From Chelatococcus asaccharovorans (lineage in GTDB: Bacteria; Pseudomonadota; Alphaproteobacteria; Rhizobiales; Beijerinckiaceae), in assembly GCF_003201475.1 (NCBI RefSeq), contig NZ_QJJK01000005.1:62001-126000 (forward strand): 64,000 bases of DNA, in the 5' to 3' direction. Below the pieces are notes generated by a model. That model did not search any database, was not told the DNA's origin, and saw nothing but the letters and a program-made list of their open reading frames with translations. Shown piece after piece: positions 34,121 to 43,335 of the stretch. Position 1 is the stretch's first letter. Each line of letters starts with the position of its first letter. The translations under genes were made by a program, and so were the position numbers.

Positions 34121-36721
34121 CTACAAATCCCGCAAATAAGGCGCAGGCTTCTGGCCAAGTATTCTCCATGTCCCTGCGAGACCGATACCCACCGCGACCA
34201 CAACCGCGACGAGGGCCGCCAATATCGTGCTCATCGGCGACAAGTCAAAACTCAGCCGCATGACGCGCGTTATTATGAGCCATCCGGCCATCGAGCCTGC
34301 CATGAACCCGAAGACGGCCGTCGCCAGGGCGATCACCCCATATTCGATTATATAGGCTGTCAGGAGATGCGCGCGGGTGGCACCGATGGTCTTCAAAACC
34401 ACCGCATCGTAGAGCCGTGCCTGATGCGACGCCGCCATGGCGCCCGCCAGCACCAGAATACTGGCCGCAAGCGCGATCGAAGCGGCAGCACGAACAGCGA
34501 GCGCCAGTTGCGACACCATGTCGTCGACCGCTTGCAGCGCGTCACGGACGCGCACGCTCGTCACGACGGGAAAGGTTTCAGCGGCGGCGCGCAGCAGCGC
34601 CGCCTCCCGCGTGATCAGCGCATTGTCGGCAATCTGGCCGCGCGGCCAGCTCAGCGTCGCGAGGTCGGTATGGGGGGCCCCGGCAAAGGTGTTCGGCGTG
34701 AACACCATCACGAAATTGATGCCGAGGGATCGCCATTCCAGCTTGCGCAGATTGGCGATGCGCGCCTCGATCCGGCGGCCAAGCACGTTGACGGTGATGA
34801 CGTCCCCGATGCCGAGGCGGAGCTTTTCGGCGATCTCGCTTTCGAAGGAGACGAGAGGCGGACCGGCGTAATCGGCCGGCCACCATGCACCGGCCACGAC
34901 CTTGGAGTTCTCGGGGACGGTCGCGGAATAGGTGATGCCGCGGTCGCCATCGAGCACCCACTGCACATCCTCCGGGGCCTGGTAGCTTTCGGCAGGCTCG
35001 CCCTTCAGGGTCAACAGCCGGCCCCGCATCATCGGCACCTGTTCGATCTTCGCGCCGGGCGCCTCCTTTGCCAGAAAGGCCCGGAAGTCCTCGGCCTGGC
35101 TGCCGGGCACATCGAGAAAGAAGAAGCTCGGCGCCTCAGCCGGCAGGCTACCGGTGAGCTGGTTGCGCAGATTGGTCTCGATCAGCGCGAGCGTGACGAT
35201 GAGCGTGATCCCGAGCCCGAGCGACAGCACGAGCGACGGCGTGGGGGCCGCCGGGCGGTGGATATTGGCAATCGCGAGCCGCACCGCGGGCCGCTGCACC
35301 CGCGGCAGCGCGCGCGCCAGGCGCATCAGGCCGCTCGCCACCAGCCGGAGCAGCAGGAAGACGGCAGCGGCAGCGGCGACGAATATCAGGGCGAGCCAGC
35401 GGTCGTAGGAAAAGACCACCGCGACCGTCACCAGCGCCGCGATGGCGATCCCCAGCGCGACGAGATAGCGACGGCGGGGCATGCGCCGGTCGAGTTGCAC
35501 CGCCGCGCGGAACAGCGCCGTCACCGGCACGTCATGGGCGCGGCCGAGCGGCAGCAGCGCGAAGACGAAAGCCGTGAGGAGACCGTAGAGGGCGGCCAGC
35601 GCCAGCTCCAGCGGCGCGAAGCTCGGTTCGAGCGGCAGCGGAATGAGCGTGCGCCCCACCGTCGAGAGCAGGAAGGGCACGGTCGCGCCCAGCGCCATGC
35701 CGATCGCGACGCCGATCAGCGCCATCAACATGACCTGGAGGAGATAGATCGCCACCACCTGTCCGCCGGGCGCGCCGATGCTCTTCAAAGTGGCGATCGA
35801 CGGCCGCTTGCGGTCGACGAAGGCATTGACCGCATTCGCCACGCCGACACCGCCGACAAGCAAGGCCGTCAGGCCGACGAGGGTGAGAAACTGGGTAAAG
35901 CGCTCGATCTCGCGGGCGAGGCGCGGCGCGGCCTCGAGGCGGCTTCGCATCTCCCAGCCGGCTTCCGGAAAAGCCTGTTTCACTGTGGTCTGGACCGAGG
36001 CCAAAGCCGCATCACCGTCGGCGCCCGGCGGCAGCACGAGCCGATAGGTCCAGCGCACGAGGCTGCCGGGCTGGAGAAGCCCGGAGGCCTTCAGCGCCTC
36101 CTGCGAGATCATGAGCCGCGGCCCGAAGCCGACCCCGGCCACCACCTTGTCCGGTTCGGTGACGATCGCCGCCTTGAGGATCACGGGCAGGTGCCCCAGC
36201 GACACCCTGTCCCCGGCCTTCAGGCCAAGGCGCGCGAGCAGCACGGGATCGGCGAAGGCGCCATAGGCGCCGTCCGTCGCCCCCAGGGCATCACGCGCCA
36301 ACAGCGGGTCGGTCTCCAGCGTCCCGAGCGACGGATAGCGATCGTCGATGGCCTTGACCTCGACCAGGGCCGAGCCCTTTTCGCCGGCAACCACCATCGC
36401 GCGGAGCGTCGCGACGCTGGACAGGTCGCCGCGGGCGGCGAGAAAGGCCTGCTCGGCTTCCGTCGCCTCCCGCTGGACGAGCGAGTAGCTGAGGTCACCG
36501 CCGAGAATGAGCCGGCCCTGGGCGGCGAGGCCATCCGTGAGGCTGCGCCCGACGGAACCTACCGCCGCGATGGCGGCCACGCCCAGCGCCACACAGGCGA
36601 GAAAAATGCCGAAGCCACGCAGGCCGCCGCGCATCTCCCGGAGCGCCAGCTTGAAGACCAGAGCGAGGCCGCTCCAGGCGGACCGATCAGCGACGAAACC
36701 CGGCACGGGGCTATTCCTCAC
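34121..36721 (-). CDS. ABC transporter permease, FtsX/MacB-like (YbbP type)
   Basis: An 866-residue membrane protein of the YbbP class. An N-terminal segment FKLALREMRGGLRGFGIFLA is followed by a large periplasmic domain and a first FtsX module (VGLTALLVGGVGVANAVNAF near residue 280). A second module follows, ending LATAVFGFMAGSMAGWLI and SFDLSPMSTILAALVAVVVA. The start is GTG, overlapping the stop of the ATPase gene (GTGA). With YbbA it forms an unconventional ABC complex that may extract lipids or lipoproteins rather than transport small molecules. Confidence 0.9.
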   Translation of the reverse strand: MRNSPVPGFVADRSAWSGLALVFKLALREMRGGLRGFGIFLACVALGVAAIAAVGSVGRSLTDGLAAQGRLILGGDLSYSLVQREATEAEQAFLAARGDLSSVATLRAMVVAGEKGSALVEVKAIDDRYPSLGTLETDPLLARDALGATDGAYGAFADPVLLARLGLKAGDRVSLGHLPVILKAAIVTEPDKVVAGVGFGPRLMISQEALKASGLLQPGSLVRWTYRLVLPPGADGDAALASVQTTVKQAFPEAGWEMRSRLEAAPRLAREIERFTQFLTLVGLTALLVGGVGVANAVNAFVDRKRPSIATLKSIGAPGGQVVAIYLLQVMLMALIGVAIGMALGATVPFLLSTVGRTLIPLPLEPSFAPLELALAALYGLLTAFVFALLPLGRAHDVPVTALFRAAVQLDRRMPRRRYLVALGIAIAALVTVAVVFSYDRWLALIFVAAAAAVFLLLRLVASGLMRLARALPRVQRPAVRLAIANIHRPAAPTPSLVLSLGLGITLIVTLALIETNLRNQLTGSLPAEAPSFFFLDVPGSQAEDFRAFLAKEAPGAKIEQVPMMRGRLLTLKGEPAESYQAPEDVQWVLDGDRGITYSATVPENSKVVAGAWWPADYAGPPLVSFESEIAEKLRLGIGDVITVNVLGRRIEARIANLRKLEWRSLGINFVMVFTPNTFAGAPHTDLATLSWPRGQIADNALITREAALLRAAAETFPVVTSVRVRDALQAVDDMVSQLALAVRAAASIALAASILVLAGAMAASHQARLYDAVVLKTIGATRAHLLTAYIIEYGVIALATAVFGFMAGSMAGWLIITRVMRLSFDLSPMSTILAALVAVVVAVGIGLAGTWRILGQKPAPYLRDL

Positions 36722-37575
36722 AGGTTGGCGGGCGCATGGTCTGCCTCGACCAGGCCGGATCGGAGGTGCACGACGCGATCACATCGCGCGGCAAGGCTTG
36801 GATCGTGGGTGACGAGCACCAGCGTCGCGTGGCGGTCGCGCTTCAGGTCGAACAGCAGCTCGACGATGCTGCTCCCCGTCGCCTCGTCGAGGTTGCCCGT
36901 GGGTTCGTCGGCGACCAGAATCGGCGGATGACCGACGGTCGCCCGGGCGATGGCAACGCGCTGCTGCTCGCCGCCGGACAACTGGGACGGATAGTGATGG
37001 AGGCGATGGCCGAGCCCCACGCGCTCGAGAGAGGCCGCGGCCCGCTCGAAGGCGTCGCGCCCGCCGGTCAGTTCGATCGGCAGGGCGACATTCTCCAGCG
37101 CCGTCATGGTGGGCACGAGATGAAAGGACTGGAAGACGATGCCGATGTTGCGGCCGCGAAAACGCGCCAGCGCGTCCTCGTCCAGGCCGCCGAGCTCCTG
37201 GCCCGCCACGATGACCGCTCCCCGATCCGCACGTTCAAGGCCGGCCAAGGTCATGAGGAGTGTCGACTTGCCCGAACCTGATGGGCCGACCAGCCCGATG
37301 GCCTCGCCGGGGCGCACGGCGAGCGATATCCCTTTCAGGATATGGACGCGCGCGGCCGCATGACCCAGACTGAGATGGACGTCCGCGAGCCGGATCGCCA
37401 TATCGGTGGGCGCGGCTGTCACGGCGGCATTGGCCTTGGGGTGCTCCTGCGGCACAGTTTGTCCGGAGCCGGCCTGCGAAGCGGGAGACGTCAGCTTGTC
37501 CTGGAGACTATCGTGAACAGTGCGCCGATCCGCTTCCACCGTAGGTTCCATACGCTCCGCTCCGATCATGCCCAT
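36718..37575 (-). CDS. ABC transporter ATPase, YbbA/LolD type
   Basis: A 285-residue ATPase with Walker A GPSGSGKS, Q-loop FQSFHLVPTMTALENV, signature LSGGEQQRV and Walker B ILVADEPTGNLD. The core starts near MAIRLADVHLSLGH (about residue 59); the 58 residues before it are low-complexity and may not be translated, or may start later. It pairs with the permease gene it overlaps. In E. coli ybbA-ybbP is also divergent from the tesA thioesterase, exactly as here. Confidence 0.9.
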   Translation of the reverse strand: MGMIGAERMEPTVEADRRTVHDSLQDKLTSPASQAGSGQTVPQEHPKANAAVTAAPTDMAIRLADVHLSLGHAAARVHILKGISLAVRPGEAIGLVGPSGSGKSTLLMTLAGLERADRGAVIVAGQELGGLDEDALARFRGRNIGIVFQSFHLVPTMTALENVALPIELTGGRDAFERAAASLERVGLGHRLHHYPSQLSGGEQQRVAIARATVGHPPILVADEPTGNLDEATGSSIVELLFDLKRDRHATLVLVTHDPSLAARCDRVVHLRSGLVEADHAPANL

Positions 37576-37795
37576 CCGGCCGCGCCCCCTTCGTCCGCCT
37601 TACAGCAACGGCCGCCGCGGCCATCATCACAATCCATCGATCATGCCGGGCAACGCCATGGACCGGACAAAAGCCATGGGCAGGACATAACATGCCGAGG
37701 ACATCTCCGTCCGATCCCCGGTCGTGATCCAGGAGCGGCAACAGCGTGACGACGCCGGACATACACGACCACCGTCATATGGGAGAGATCGCATC

Positions 37796-38479
37796 GTGAT
37801 CCAATGTTTGTCTCGCCTGCCCTCCTACCGCCGTGGTGCGCCAGCGCACCTTGTGGCCCTGTTTCTCACGATAGCCCTGTTCCTCACCCTCATGGCTCTT
37901 CCGTCTCGCGCCGCCGAACCGCCGAAGATCGTGGTCTTGGGCGACAGCCTCGTGGCCGGTCATGGCCTCCCCGCCAATCAGGCGTTTCCCCCGGTGCTGC
38001 AGACGATGCTGGCCGAGAAGGGAATCAAGGTGGAACTCGTTAATGCAGGCGTCTCGGGCGATACGGCGGCAGCGGGTCTCGCGCGGCTCGACTGGTCCGT
38101 TGCCGACGGCACGCAAGGCGTGATTCTCGAACTCGGTGCCAATGACATGCTGCGCGGCATGGACCCGGCGGTGACCAAGGCCACGCTCGACACCATCATC
38201 ACGCGGCTGAAGGCGCGCAATATCCCCGTGCTACTCGTCGGAATGCAGGCGGCTCCCAATCTCGGCGCCGACTACGTCGCGCGCTTCAACGCCATCTATC
38301 CGGACCTTGCCAAGGCCCATGGCGTTGCGCTTTATCCCTTCTTCCTCGACGGCGTGGCCGGCAACCCGTCGCTCAACCTTCCCGACGGGCTCCATCCGAC
38401 GGCCGAGGGCGTGCGGCGTATCGCAACCGCGATCGTGCCGACCGTCGCGCAGTTTATCTCGTCCCTGCCCCAACGCTGA
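37796..38479 (+). CDS. TesA-like arylesterase / SGNH hydrolase
   Basis: A 227-residue secreted hydrolase. GTG 37796 was chosen because GGGAGA lies about nine bases upstream and it directly precedes a signal peptide (RRGAPAHLVALFLTIALFLT through SRA). The SGNH blocks are clear: GDSLVAGHGL (catalytic serine), NAGVSGDTAAAG (glycine), LGANDMLRG (asparagine) and DGLHPTAEG (aspartate and histidine). Relatives hydrolyse short acyl esters and thioesters in the periplasm. It is divergent from the ybbA-ybbP type pair. Confidence 0.9.
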   Translation: MIQCLSRLPSYRRGAPAHLVALFLTIALFLTLMALPSRAAEPPKIVVLGDSLVAGHGLPANQAFPPVLQTMLAEKGIKVELVNAGVSGDTAAAGLARLDWSVADGTQGVILELGANDMLRGMDPAVTKATLDTIITRLKARNIPVLLVGMQAAPNLGADYVARFNAIYPDLAKAHGVALYPFFLDGVAGNPSLNLPDGLHPTAEGVRRIATAIVPTVAQFISSLPQR

Positions 38480-38554
38480 CGGCAGACGGCCTTCAGCGGC
38501 TTCACCCCTCACGTCCTCGACCAAGATCCACGAGACCCGGATAACTTTCCCTCC

Positions 38555-39601
38555 ATGCGTTACACCAAACTCGGCCGCACCGGCCTCGACGTCAGCCGTA
38601 TCTGCCTGGGCACAATGACCTTCGGCGATCAGAACACGAAGGCCGAAGGCTTCGCCCAGATGGATTATGCCGTCGAGCGCGGCATCAATGTCTTCGATAC
38701 CGCCGAGCTTTATGCGGTGCCGCCCAAGCCCGAGACCCAGGGCTCCACGGAGCGCATCATCGGCGACTGGTTCATGGAGCGCGGCCAGCGCGACAAGATC
38801 ATCCTCGCGACGAAGATCGTCGGCCGCACCCCCAATACCTGGTTCCGGGACGGCGGCGTATCCGGTGAACTCAACCGCGCCCAGATCCATGAGGCGGTCG
38901 ACAAGAGCCTCAGGCGTCTGAAGACGGATTACATCGATCTCTACCAGCTGCACTGGCCGGATCGCGCCGTCAGCCAGTTCGGCTCCAATTCAACCATCTT
39001 CAAACCGACAACCGGCCCTGAGAACCCGATCCCGGAGATTCTCGACGCCCTCGATGATGTCGTCAAAGCCGGCAAGGTGCGCTTCATCGGCCTCTCCAAC
39101 GAGAGCCCGTGGGGGACGATGAGCTTCCTCCACGCCGCCGAGACGCACGGCAAACCGCGCGTGCAGTCCATCCAGAACGCCTATTCGCTGGTCAACCGCA
39201 CCTTCGAGCTCGGCCTTGCCGAGGTCGCGATGCGCGAGAATACCGGCCTTCTCGCCTATTCCCCACTGGCGCAGGGCTATCTCACCGGCAAATACCAGAA
39301 CGGCGCCCTGCCCAAAGGCAGCCGCAAGCAGCTCTATAACCGGCTGCAGCGCTACGAGACGCCGGGGGCGCAGGCAGCCTTCGATGCCTATCTCGGCCTT
39401 GCAGCCCAAGTTGGTCTTGATCCGGCGCAAATGGCGCTCGCCTTCGTGCTGTCCCGGCCTTTCGTGACGGCTGCCATTGTCGGCGCGAGCACCCTCGACC
39501 AACTCAAGACCAATATCGATGCGATCGACCTCACGCTCACGGAGGAACTAGAGCAACAGATCAACAATATCCATCTGCTGCACCAGAATCCCTGCCCGTA
39601 G
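38555..39601 (+). CDS. Aldo/keto reductase, Tas / YajO-like
   Basis: A 348-residue protein starting MRYTKLGRTGLDVSRICLGT. The catalytic tetrad is visible: Asp and Tyr in NVFDTAELYAV near residues 50-60, Lys in ILATKIVGRTP, and His in LYQLHWPDR. C-terminal NADPH-binding parts FVTAAIVGASTLDQLKTNI are present. It reduces an aldehyde or ketone, substrate unknown. It follows the esterase by 75 nt in the same direction. Confidence 0.9.
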   Translation: MRYTKLGRTGLDVSRICLGTMTFGDQNTKAEGFAQMDYAVERGINVFDTAELYAVPPKPETQGSTERIIGDWFMERGQRDKIILATKIVGRTPNTWFRDGGVSGELNRAQIHEAVDKSLRRLKTDYIDLYQLHWPDRAVSQFGSNSTIFKPTTGPENPIPEILDALDDVVKAGKVRFIGLSNESPWGTMSFLHAAETHGKPRVQSIQNAYSLVNRTFELGLAEVAMRENTGLLAYSPLAQGYLTGKYQNGALPKGSRKQLYNRLQRYETPGAQAAFDAYLGLAAQVGLDPAQMALAFVLSRPFVTAAIVGASTLDQLKTNIDAIDLTLTEELEQQINNIHLLHQNPCP

Positions 39602-39739
39602 GCTGAATCGACATTCACGCCAGCTCGGAGCTCCGGTCTGGCCTTCCGGTGGCGAACAAGGGGGTACCGGATACCCAGGAAACACAGGCCCTTCAAAACA
39701 GGGAATTCTTCGGAATCACCGGCGCTTGGAAACCACGGG

Positions 39740-39842
39740 TGTCATCCCCGGCGTCGCGTAGCGACGGGAAGGGGATCCATGGATCATGACGCGGATCATG
39801 GATCCCCTTCCCGGCCGGCTTGGCCGGCCGCCGGGGATGACA
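39740..39842. repeat. Long palindromic element with TGTCATCCCCGGC ends
   Basis: The outer arms TGTCATCCCCGGC (39740-39752) and GCCGGGGATGACA (39830-39842) are exact complements. The inner arms GGGAAGGGGATCCATG and CATGGATCCCCTTCCC also pair. It ends 36 nt before the thpR start codon. A related GTCATCCCGGG sequence sits at the right window edge. Confidence 0.85.
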
Positions 39843-39877
39843 CAAGACGAGAACGGAACACGTTTGAGGAGAAGACC

Positions 39878-40411
39878 ATGCCGCGCCTGTTTTCCGCTCT
39901 CTCCGTCCCGGAAGATGTCGCCGGTGCCTTGTCTCGCCTGCGCGGCGGGCTGCCGGGCGCGCGCTGGATGGAACCGGCCGACTACCACATCACATTGCGC
40001 TTCATCGGCGATATCGACGAGCCGACGGCCCGCGACATCGACGAGACGCTGGCCGAAATCCACCGCCGCGCGTTCGATGTCACCATCGAGGGTCTCGACA
40101 GTTTCGGCGGCGCAAGGCCCCGCGCGATCATCGCCCGCGTGACGCCGACCGCGCTCCTGGCAGAGCTGCAGGCAGATCTTGAACGACGCTGCCGCCGCGC
40201 CGGCCTTGCGCCCGAAACCCGCAAGTTCACCCCTCATGTCACCCTGGCACGGCTGCGCGACGCCTCGCCGCTCGACGTCGCGGACTATCTCGCGACGCGC
40301 AGCGCACCCCGGTCCATCAGCTTTGCGGTGGACCATTTCGTCCTCATGTCGGCGCGTGCCTCAGTAGGAGGCGGGCCCTATATCACCGAGGCCGTCTATC
40401 CGCTGATCTGA
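39878..40411 (+). CDS. thpR: RNA 2',3'-cyclic phosphodiesterase ThpR
   Basis: A 177-residue 2H phosphoesterase. The two catalytic HxT motifs appear as YHITLRFIG near residues 36-44 and PHVTLARLR near 112-120. MPRLFSALSVPEDVAGAL is a typical start, with TGAGGAG upstream of ATG 39878. The enzyme opens 2',3'-cyclic phosphates or ligates tRNA halves in vitro. Frame sequence upstream of this ATG belongs to the palindromic repeat. Confidence 0.92.
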   Translation: MPRLFSALSVPEDVAGALSRLRGGLPGARWMEPADYHITLRFIGDIDEPTARDIDETLAEIHRRAFDVTIEGLDSFGGARPRAIIARVTPTALLAELQADLERRCRRAGLAPETRKFTPHVTLARLRDASPLDVADYLATRSAPRSISFAVDHFVLMSARASVGGGPYITEAVYPLI

Positions 40412-40503
40412 CCATTTCCCGCTCTGCGGCGCTTGCGCCGACGCCCGCCTCCTCCCATGTTTCAGGGCGGTGTGAGCGGGCAAGCCGCCAACCACGAGGA
40501 AGG

Positions 40504-40929
40504 ATGCACGCTGCGATGGCTACTGGCGATGTCGCTGGTTCCGGTTTCGAACATCGGCTGACGCCGGAGGAAATGGCCGAAATCCGGCGCCGGGCGAAGG
40601 TGGAGGAGGGCGACGCAGAGGTGCGGGTCAAGCGCGGGTTTTGGCCAGCCCTGAAGCGTGTGGCGCGCCATATGCCCTTTGCGAACGATCTCGTCGCCGC
40701 CTATTTCTGCGCGCTGGATCCGAAGACGCCACGCCGCGTGAAGGTGGTGCTATACGGCGCGCTGGCCTATTTCATCCTGCCGATGGATGCTGTTCCCGAC
40801 ATCATTCCGCTGCTCGGCTATGGCGACGACATGGCGCTCCTTGCCGCTGCGATCGCGGGCGTTGCCACATCCATCACCGACGACCATCGCCGTCGCGCTC
40901 ACGAAACTTTGTCGGACATGGACGTCTGA
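40504..40929 (+). CDS. DUF1232 (YkvA-like) family protein
   Basis: A 141-residue protein. The DUF1232 region lies in about residues 60-120: FANDLVAAYFCALDPKTPRR, then ALAYFILPMDAVPDIIPLLG with GYGDDMALL. It has one or two hydrophobic segments. Function unknown. ATG 40504 has GAGG four to five bases upstream; ATG 40516 is an alternative. Confidence 0.85.
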   Translation: MHAAMATGDVAGSGFEHRLTPEEMAEIRRRAKVEEGDAEVRVKRGFWPALKRVARHMPFANDLVAAYFCALDPKTPRRVKVVLYGALAYFILPMDAVPDIIPLLGYGDDMALLAAAIAGVATSITDDHRRRAHETLSDMDV

Positions 40930-41070
40930 GCAGCAGACGCCATTAACGTTCGCGCGTTACGCATCCCCCGTTCAGGGAAAATTATGCCTAAGATTCTATA
41001 TCATGGTACAGAACACGGTTAAGGGAACGCGCCCGCTTTTCCTGCGGGCTGCGGGGAGTAACATGCGTTC

Positions 41071-41628
41071 ATGATTCGGCATCTCTCCTTCCAGCCCCTT
41101 CGGGGCTTCTTCATGGTCACGCTGCTCTTGTGCGGTTACGGAGCAACAGCGACCAGCGCGACGGCGCAAGGCGCCGCCAGCCAGGGCCAGGCGGTGCTTC
41201 TCGCCTCGTCAGGCGACTGGGGCGCCTATGCCTCGGGCCAGGGACGCAACAAGGTCTGCTATGCGCTCTCGCAGCCCAAGACACGCCTGCCTCCGGGGCT
41301 GAACCGCGACCCTGCCTATCTCTTCATTTCCACGCGACCGGCTGAGAACGTCCGAAACGAAATCAGCCTCGTGATGGGCTTCCCGACGAAGGAAGGTGCA
41401 GAGGCCTCGGCGACGGTGGGCGATGCGAAATTCGCCCTCGTGACGAAAGATACCAACGCCTGGGTCAAAAACCCCGCTGAGGAAGCGCGGGTCCTCGCCG
41501 CTTTTCGCGGCGGCGCCAAGCTTATCGTGAAGTCGCAGTCGCGCCGCGGCAGCAACCTGACGGACGAATATTCGCTGGCAGGCTTCACCCAGGCGCTTGA
41601 GCGTGCCGCCGCCGAATGCCGGAAATAG
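41071..41628 (+). CDS. Invasion associated locus B (IalB)-like secreted protein
   Basis: A 185-residue exported protein. A signal peptide ends near ATSATAQ (about residue 33). The mature part begins with GQAVLLASSGDWGAYASGQG and NKVCYALSQPKTRLP, a feature of the IalB family (cysteine near residue 63, second near 183 in AAAECRK, probably a disulfide). In Bartonella IalB contributes to red-cell invasion; in free-living relatives the function is unknown and should not be read as virulence. Confidence 0.75.
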   Translation: MIRHLSFQPLRGFFMVTLLLCGYGATATSATAQGAASQGQAVLLASSGDWGAYASGQGRNKVCYALSQPKTRLPPGLNRDPAYLFISTRPAENVRNEISLVMGFPTKEGAEASATVGDAKFALVTKDTNAWVKNPAEEARVLAAFRGGAKLIVKSQSRRGSNLTDEYSLAGFTQALERAAAECRK

Positions 41629-41657
41629 ACGGCTTCCCGACTCGCGCATAAATTGAC

Positions 41658-41710
41658 GAGCAAATCCGGTTTGGATGGTATCAGACGAGTCCATCCAAAC
41701 GGATTTGCTC
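41658..41710. repeat. GAGCAAAT palindrome, copy 1
   Basis: Arms GAGCAAATCCG plus TTTGGATGG pair with CCATCCAAA plus CGGATTTGCTC around a 12-nt loop, with one unpaired G. It lies 30 nt after the IalB-like gene and shares its ends with the element at 54259-54315. Confidence 0.8.
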
Positions 41711-41740
41711 CGCGTTTGATGTCAACCCGTGCGGCGCCCA

Positions 41741-41812
41741 AGTTGCGCCGCACGCACAAGTGGCGCCACATGCACATGTTGCGCCGTATGCATGTGTAGC
41801 GCGCTCGCCATC
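41741..41812. repeat. Degenerate 18-nt tandem repeat array (three clear units and a decayed fourth)
   Basis: Units AGTTGCGCCGCACGCACA, AGTGGCGCCACATGCACA and TGTTGCGCCGTATGCATG follow each other without gap, then a poorer fourth unit begins TGTAGCGCG. The first unit also forms the right arm of a hairpin with CGTGCGGCGC at 41728-41737. Confidence 0.65.
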
Positions 41813-42033
41813 GCGGTGGGCGTGGCGCCGATATGCAATCGGCATGGCCGTCCTGTGACGAGCATGCTATAGCGGCGCATCACATTGCACGTGGAGCGCT
41901 TGTCACCCTTGGTGGCTACCATCCGGGCGACGAGCCGCAGCTCCGACCGACAACCCTATGCATATCCACTGGATCGCCGGGACACCCGGCATCGGCCTTT
42001 GGAAGAATGCGTCGATATATGAGATGATTGTCC

Positions 42034-43332
42034 ATGGCCGAGGTATCGCTCGACTTTGCCAGACGCAGCAGCCCCCCGGCGGCGGCCGTGGTGCATGCGC
42101 CCGTCGGCGCCGACGGCCCGGCGGGTGCCCAAAGCCCCTCGCTGCTTGGCGCAACGCGGCAGGAACTCAAGACGGCCCTTTCGTCGATCGGTGTGCCGGA
42201 GCGCGACCTCAGGATGCGCACAGCCCAGCTCTGGAGCTGGATCTACCAGCGCGGGGCCACCGATTTCAGCGCCATGACGACGATCGGCAAGGATCTGCGT
42301 GCCCGGCTCGGCGATGCCTTCACGCTCGCCCGCCCCGAGGTAGTGACCGAGCAGGTATCGCGTGACGGCACGCGCAAATGGTTGATGCGCATGGCACCGA
42401 CTGCGCCTCACGAAAAGTTGAAGGGCTTGGGCCCGGAAATCGAATGCGTCTATATTCCGGAAGCGGACCGCGCGACGCTCTGCATCTCGAGCCAGGTGGG
42501 CTGCACGCTGAACTGCTCCTTCTGCCACACAGGCACGCAGAAGCTGGTGCGCAACCTCACTACCGCCGAGATCGTGGCGCAGCTCGTGGTGGCGCGTGAT
42601 CGACTGGGCGACTGGCCAGGCCAGTCGCCACCGCCCGGTGCGCGCGAGCAGGGTCTCCTGCCCGGCGACGGCAACCGCTTCGTCACCAATGTCGTCCTGA
42701 TGGGCATGGGCGAGCCCCTCTATAATTTCGACAATGTCCGTGACGCCATGGCCGTGGTGGCCGACGGCGATGGCCTGTCGCTCGGCAAGCGGCGTATCAC
42801 CTTGTCGACGTCCGGCGTCGTTCCGATGATTCCCCGCGCCGGCGAGGAAATCGGCTCGATGCTGGCCATTTCCCTCCACGCCGTGCGGGACGACCTGCGC
42901 AACACGCTCGTGCCCCTGAACAAGAAATATCCGATCGCCGCGCTGCTGGAGGCCTGCCGCAATTATCCCGGCGTCTCGAATGCGCGCCGCATCACCTTCG
43001 AATATGTGATGCTGAAGGGTGTCAACGACAGCCCGTCGGATGCCCGCGAGCTCGTGCGACTGCTCAAGGGCATTCCGGCCAAGATCAATCTCATTCCGTT
43101 CAATCCCTGGCCGGGAACCCAGTATGCGTGCTCGGACTGGGACACGATCGAGACATTCTCCGACATCGTGTTTCGGGCCGGCTATGCAAGCCCCGTGCGC
43201 ACGCCGCGCGGGCGCGACATCCTGGCCGCCTGCGGCCAGCTGAAGAGCGAGACGGAAAAGCTCCGGGCGCGGGCGCGCCTGATGGCGGAGACCGGCATCG
43301 GTGCCGAAGGCCTGTTCACCGCCGGAGACTGA
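42034..43332 (+). CDS. rlmN: 23S rRNA (adenine-C2)-methyltransferase RlmN
   Basis: A 432-residue radical SAM methyltransferase. The cluster-binding motif CTLNCSFC lies near residue 155, preceded by LCISSQVG; the [12 protein letters not shown] stretch follows and a C-terminal Cys lies in DILAACGQL (the methylated cysteine region). It methylates A2503 of 23S rRNA and A37 of some tRNAs. ATG 42034 was chosen; a TTG two codons upstream is possible. The N-terminal 50 residues are Ala/Pro-rich. Confidence 0.95.
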   Translation: MAEVSLDFARRSSPPAAAVVHAPVGADGPAGAQSPSLLGATRQELKTALSSIGVPERDLRMRTAQLWSWIYQRGATDFSAMTTIGKDLRARLGDAFTLARPEVVTEQVSRDGTRKWLMRMAPTAPHEKLKGLGPEIECVYIPEADRATLCISSQVGCTLNCSFCHTGTQKLVRNLTTAEIVAQLVVARDRLGDWPGQSPPPGAREQGLLPGDGNRFVTNVVLMGMGEPLYNFDNVRDAMAVVADGDGLSLGKRRITLSTSGVVPMIPRAGEEIGSMLAISLHAVRDDLRNTLVPLNKKYPIAALLEACRNYPGVSNARRITFEYVMLKGVNDSPSDARELVRLLKGIPAKINLIPFNPWPGTQYACSDWDTIETFSDIVFRAGYASPVRTPRGRDILAACGQLKSETEKLRARARLMAETGIGAEGLFTAGD

Positions 43333-43335
43333 CCG

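Larger units (their letters stand above)
41629..42033. other. Repeat-rich intergenic region of about 400 nt before rlmN
   Basis: No protein gene is convincing. It contains the GAGCAAAT palindrome (41658-41710), a perfect GC hairpin (41728-41754), an 18-nt repeat array and a nested CACATGCA / TGCATGTG pair. The rlmN promoter must lie in its right part, but I could not define it. Confidence 0.6.

Noticed and set aside
34097-36931. 944-codon plus-strand frame opposite the ABC permease gene
   Set aside because: Its translation is almost entirely Arg/His/Gln-rich and lacks domains. The opposite strand encodes a complete FtsX-type permease.
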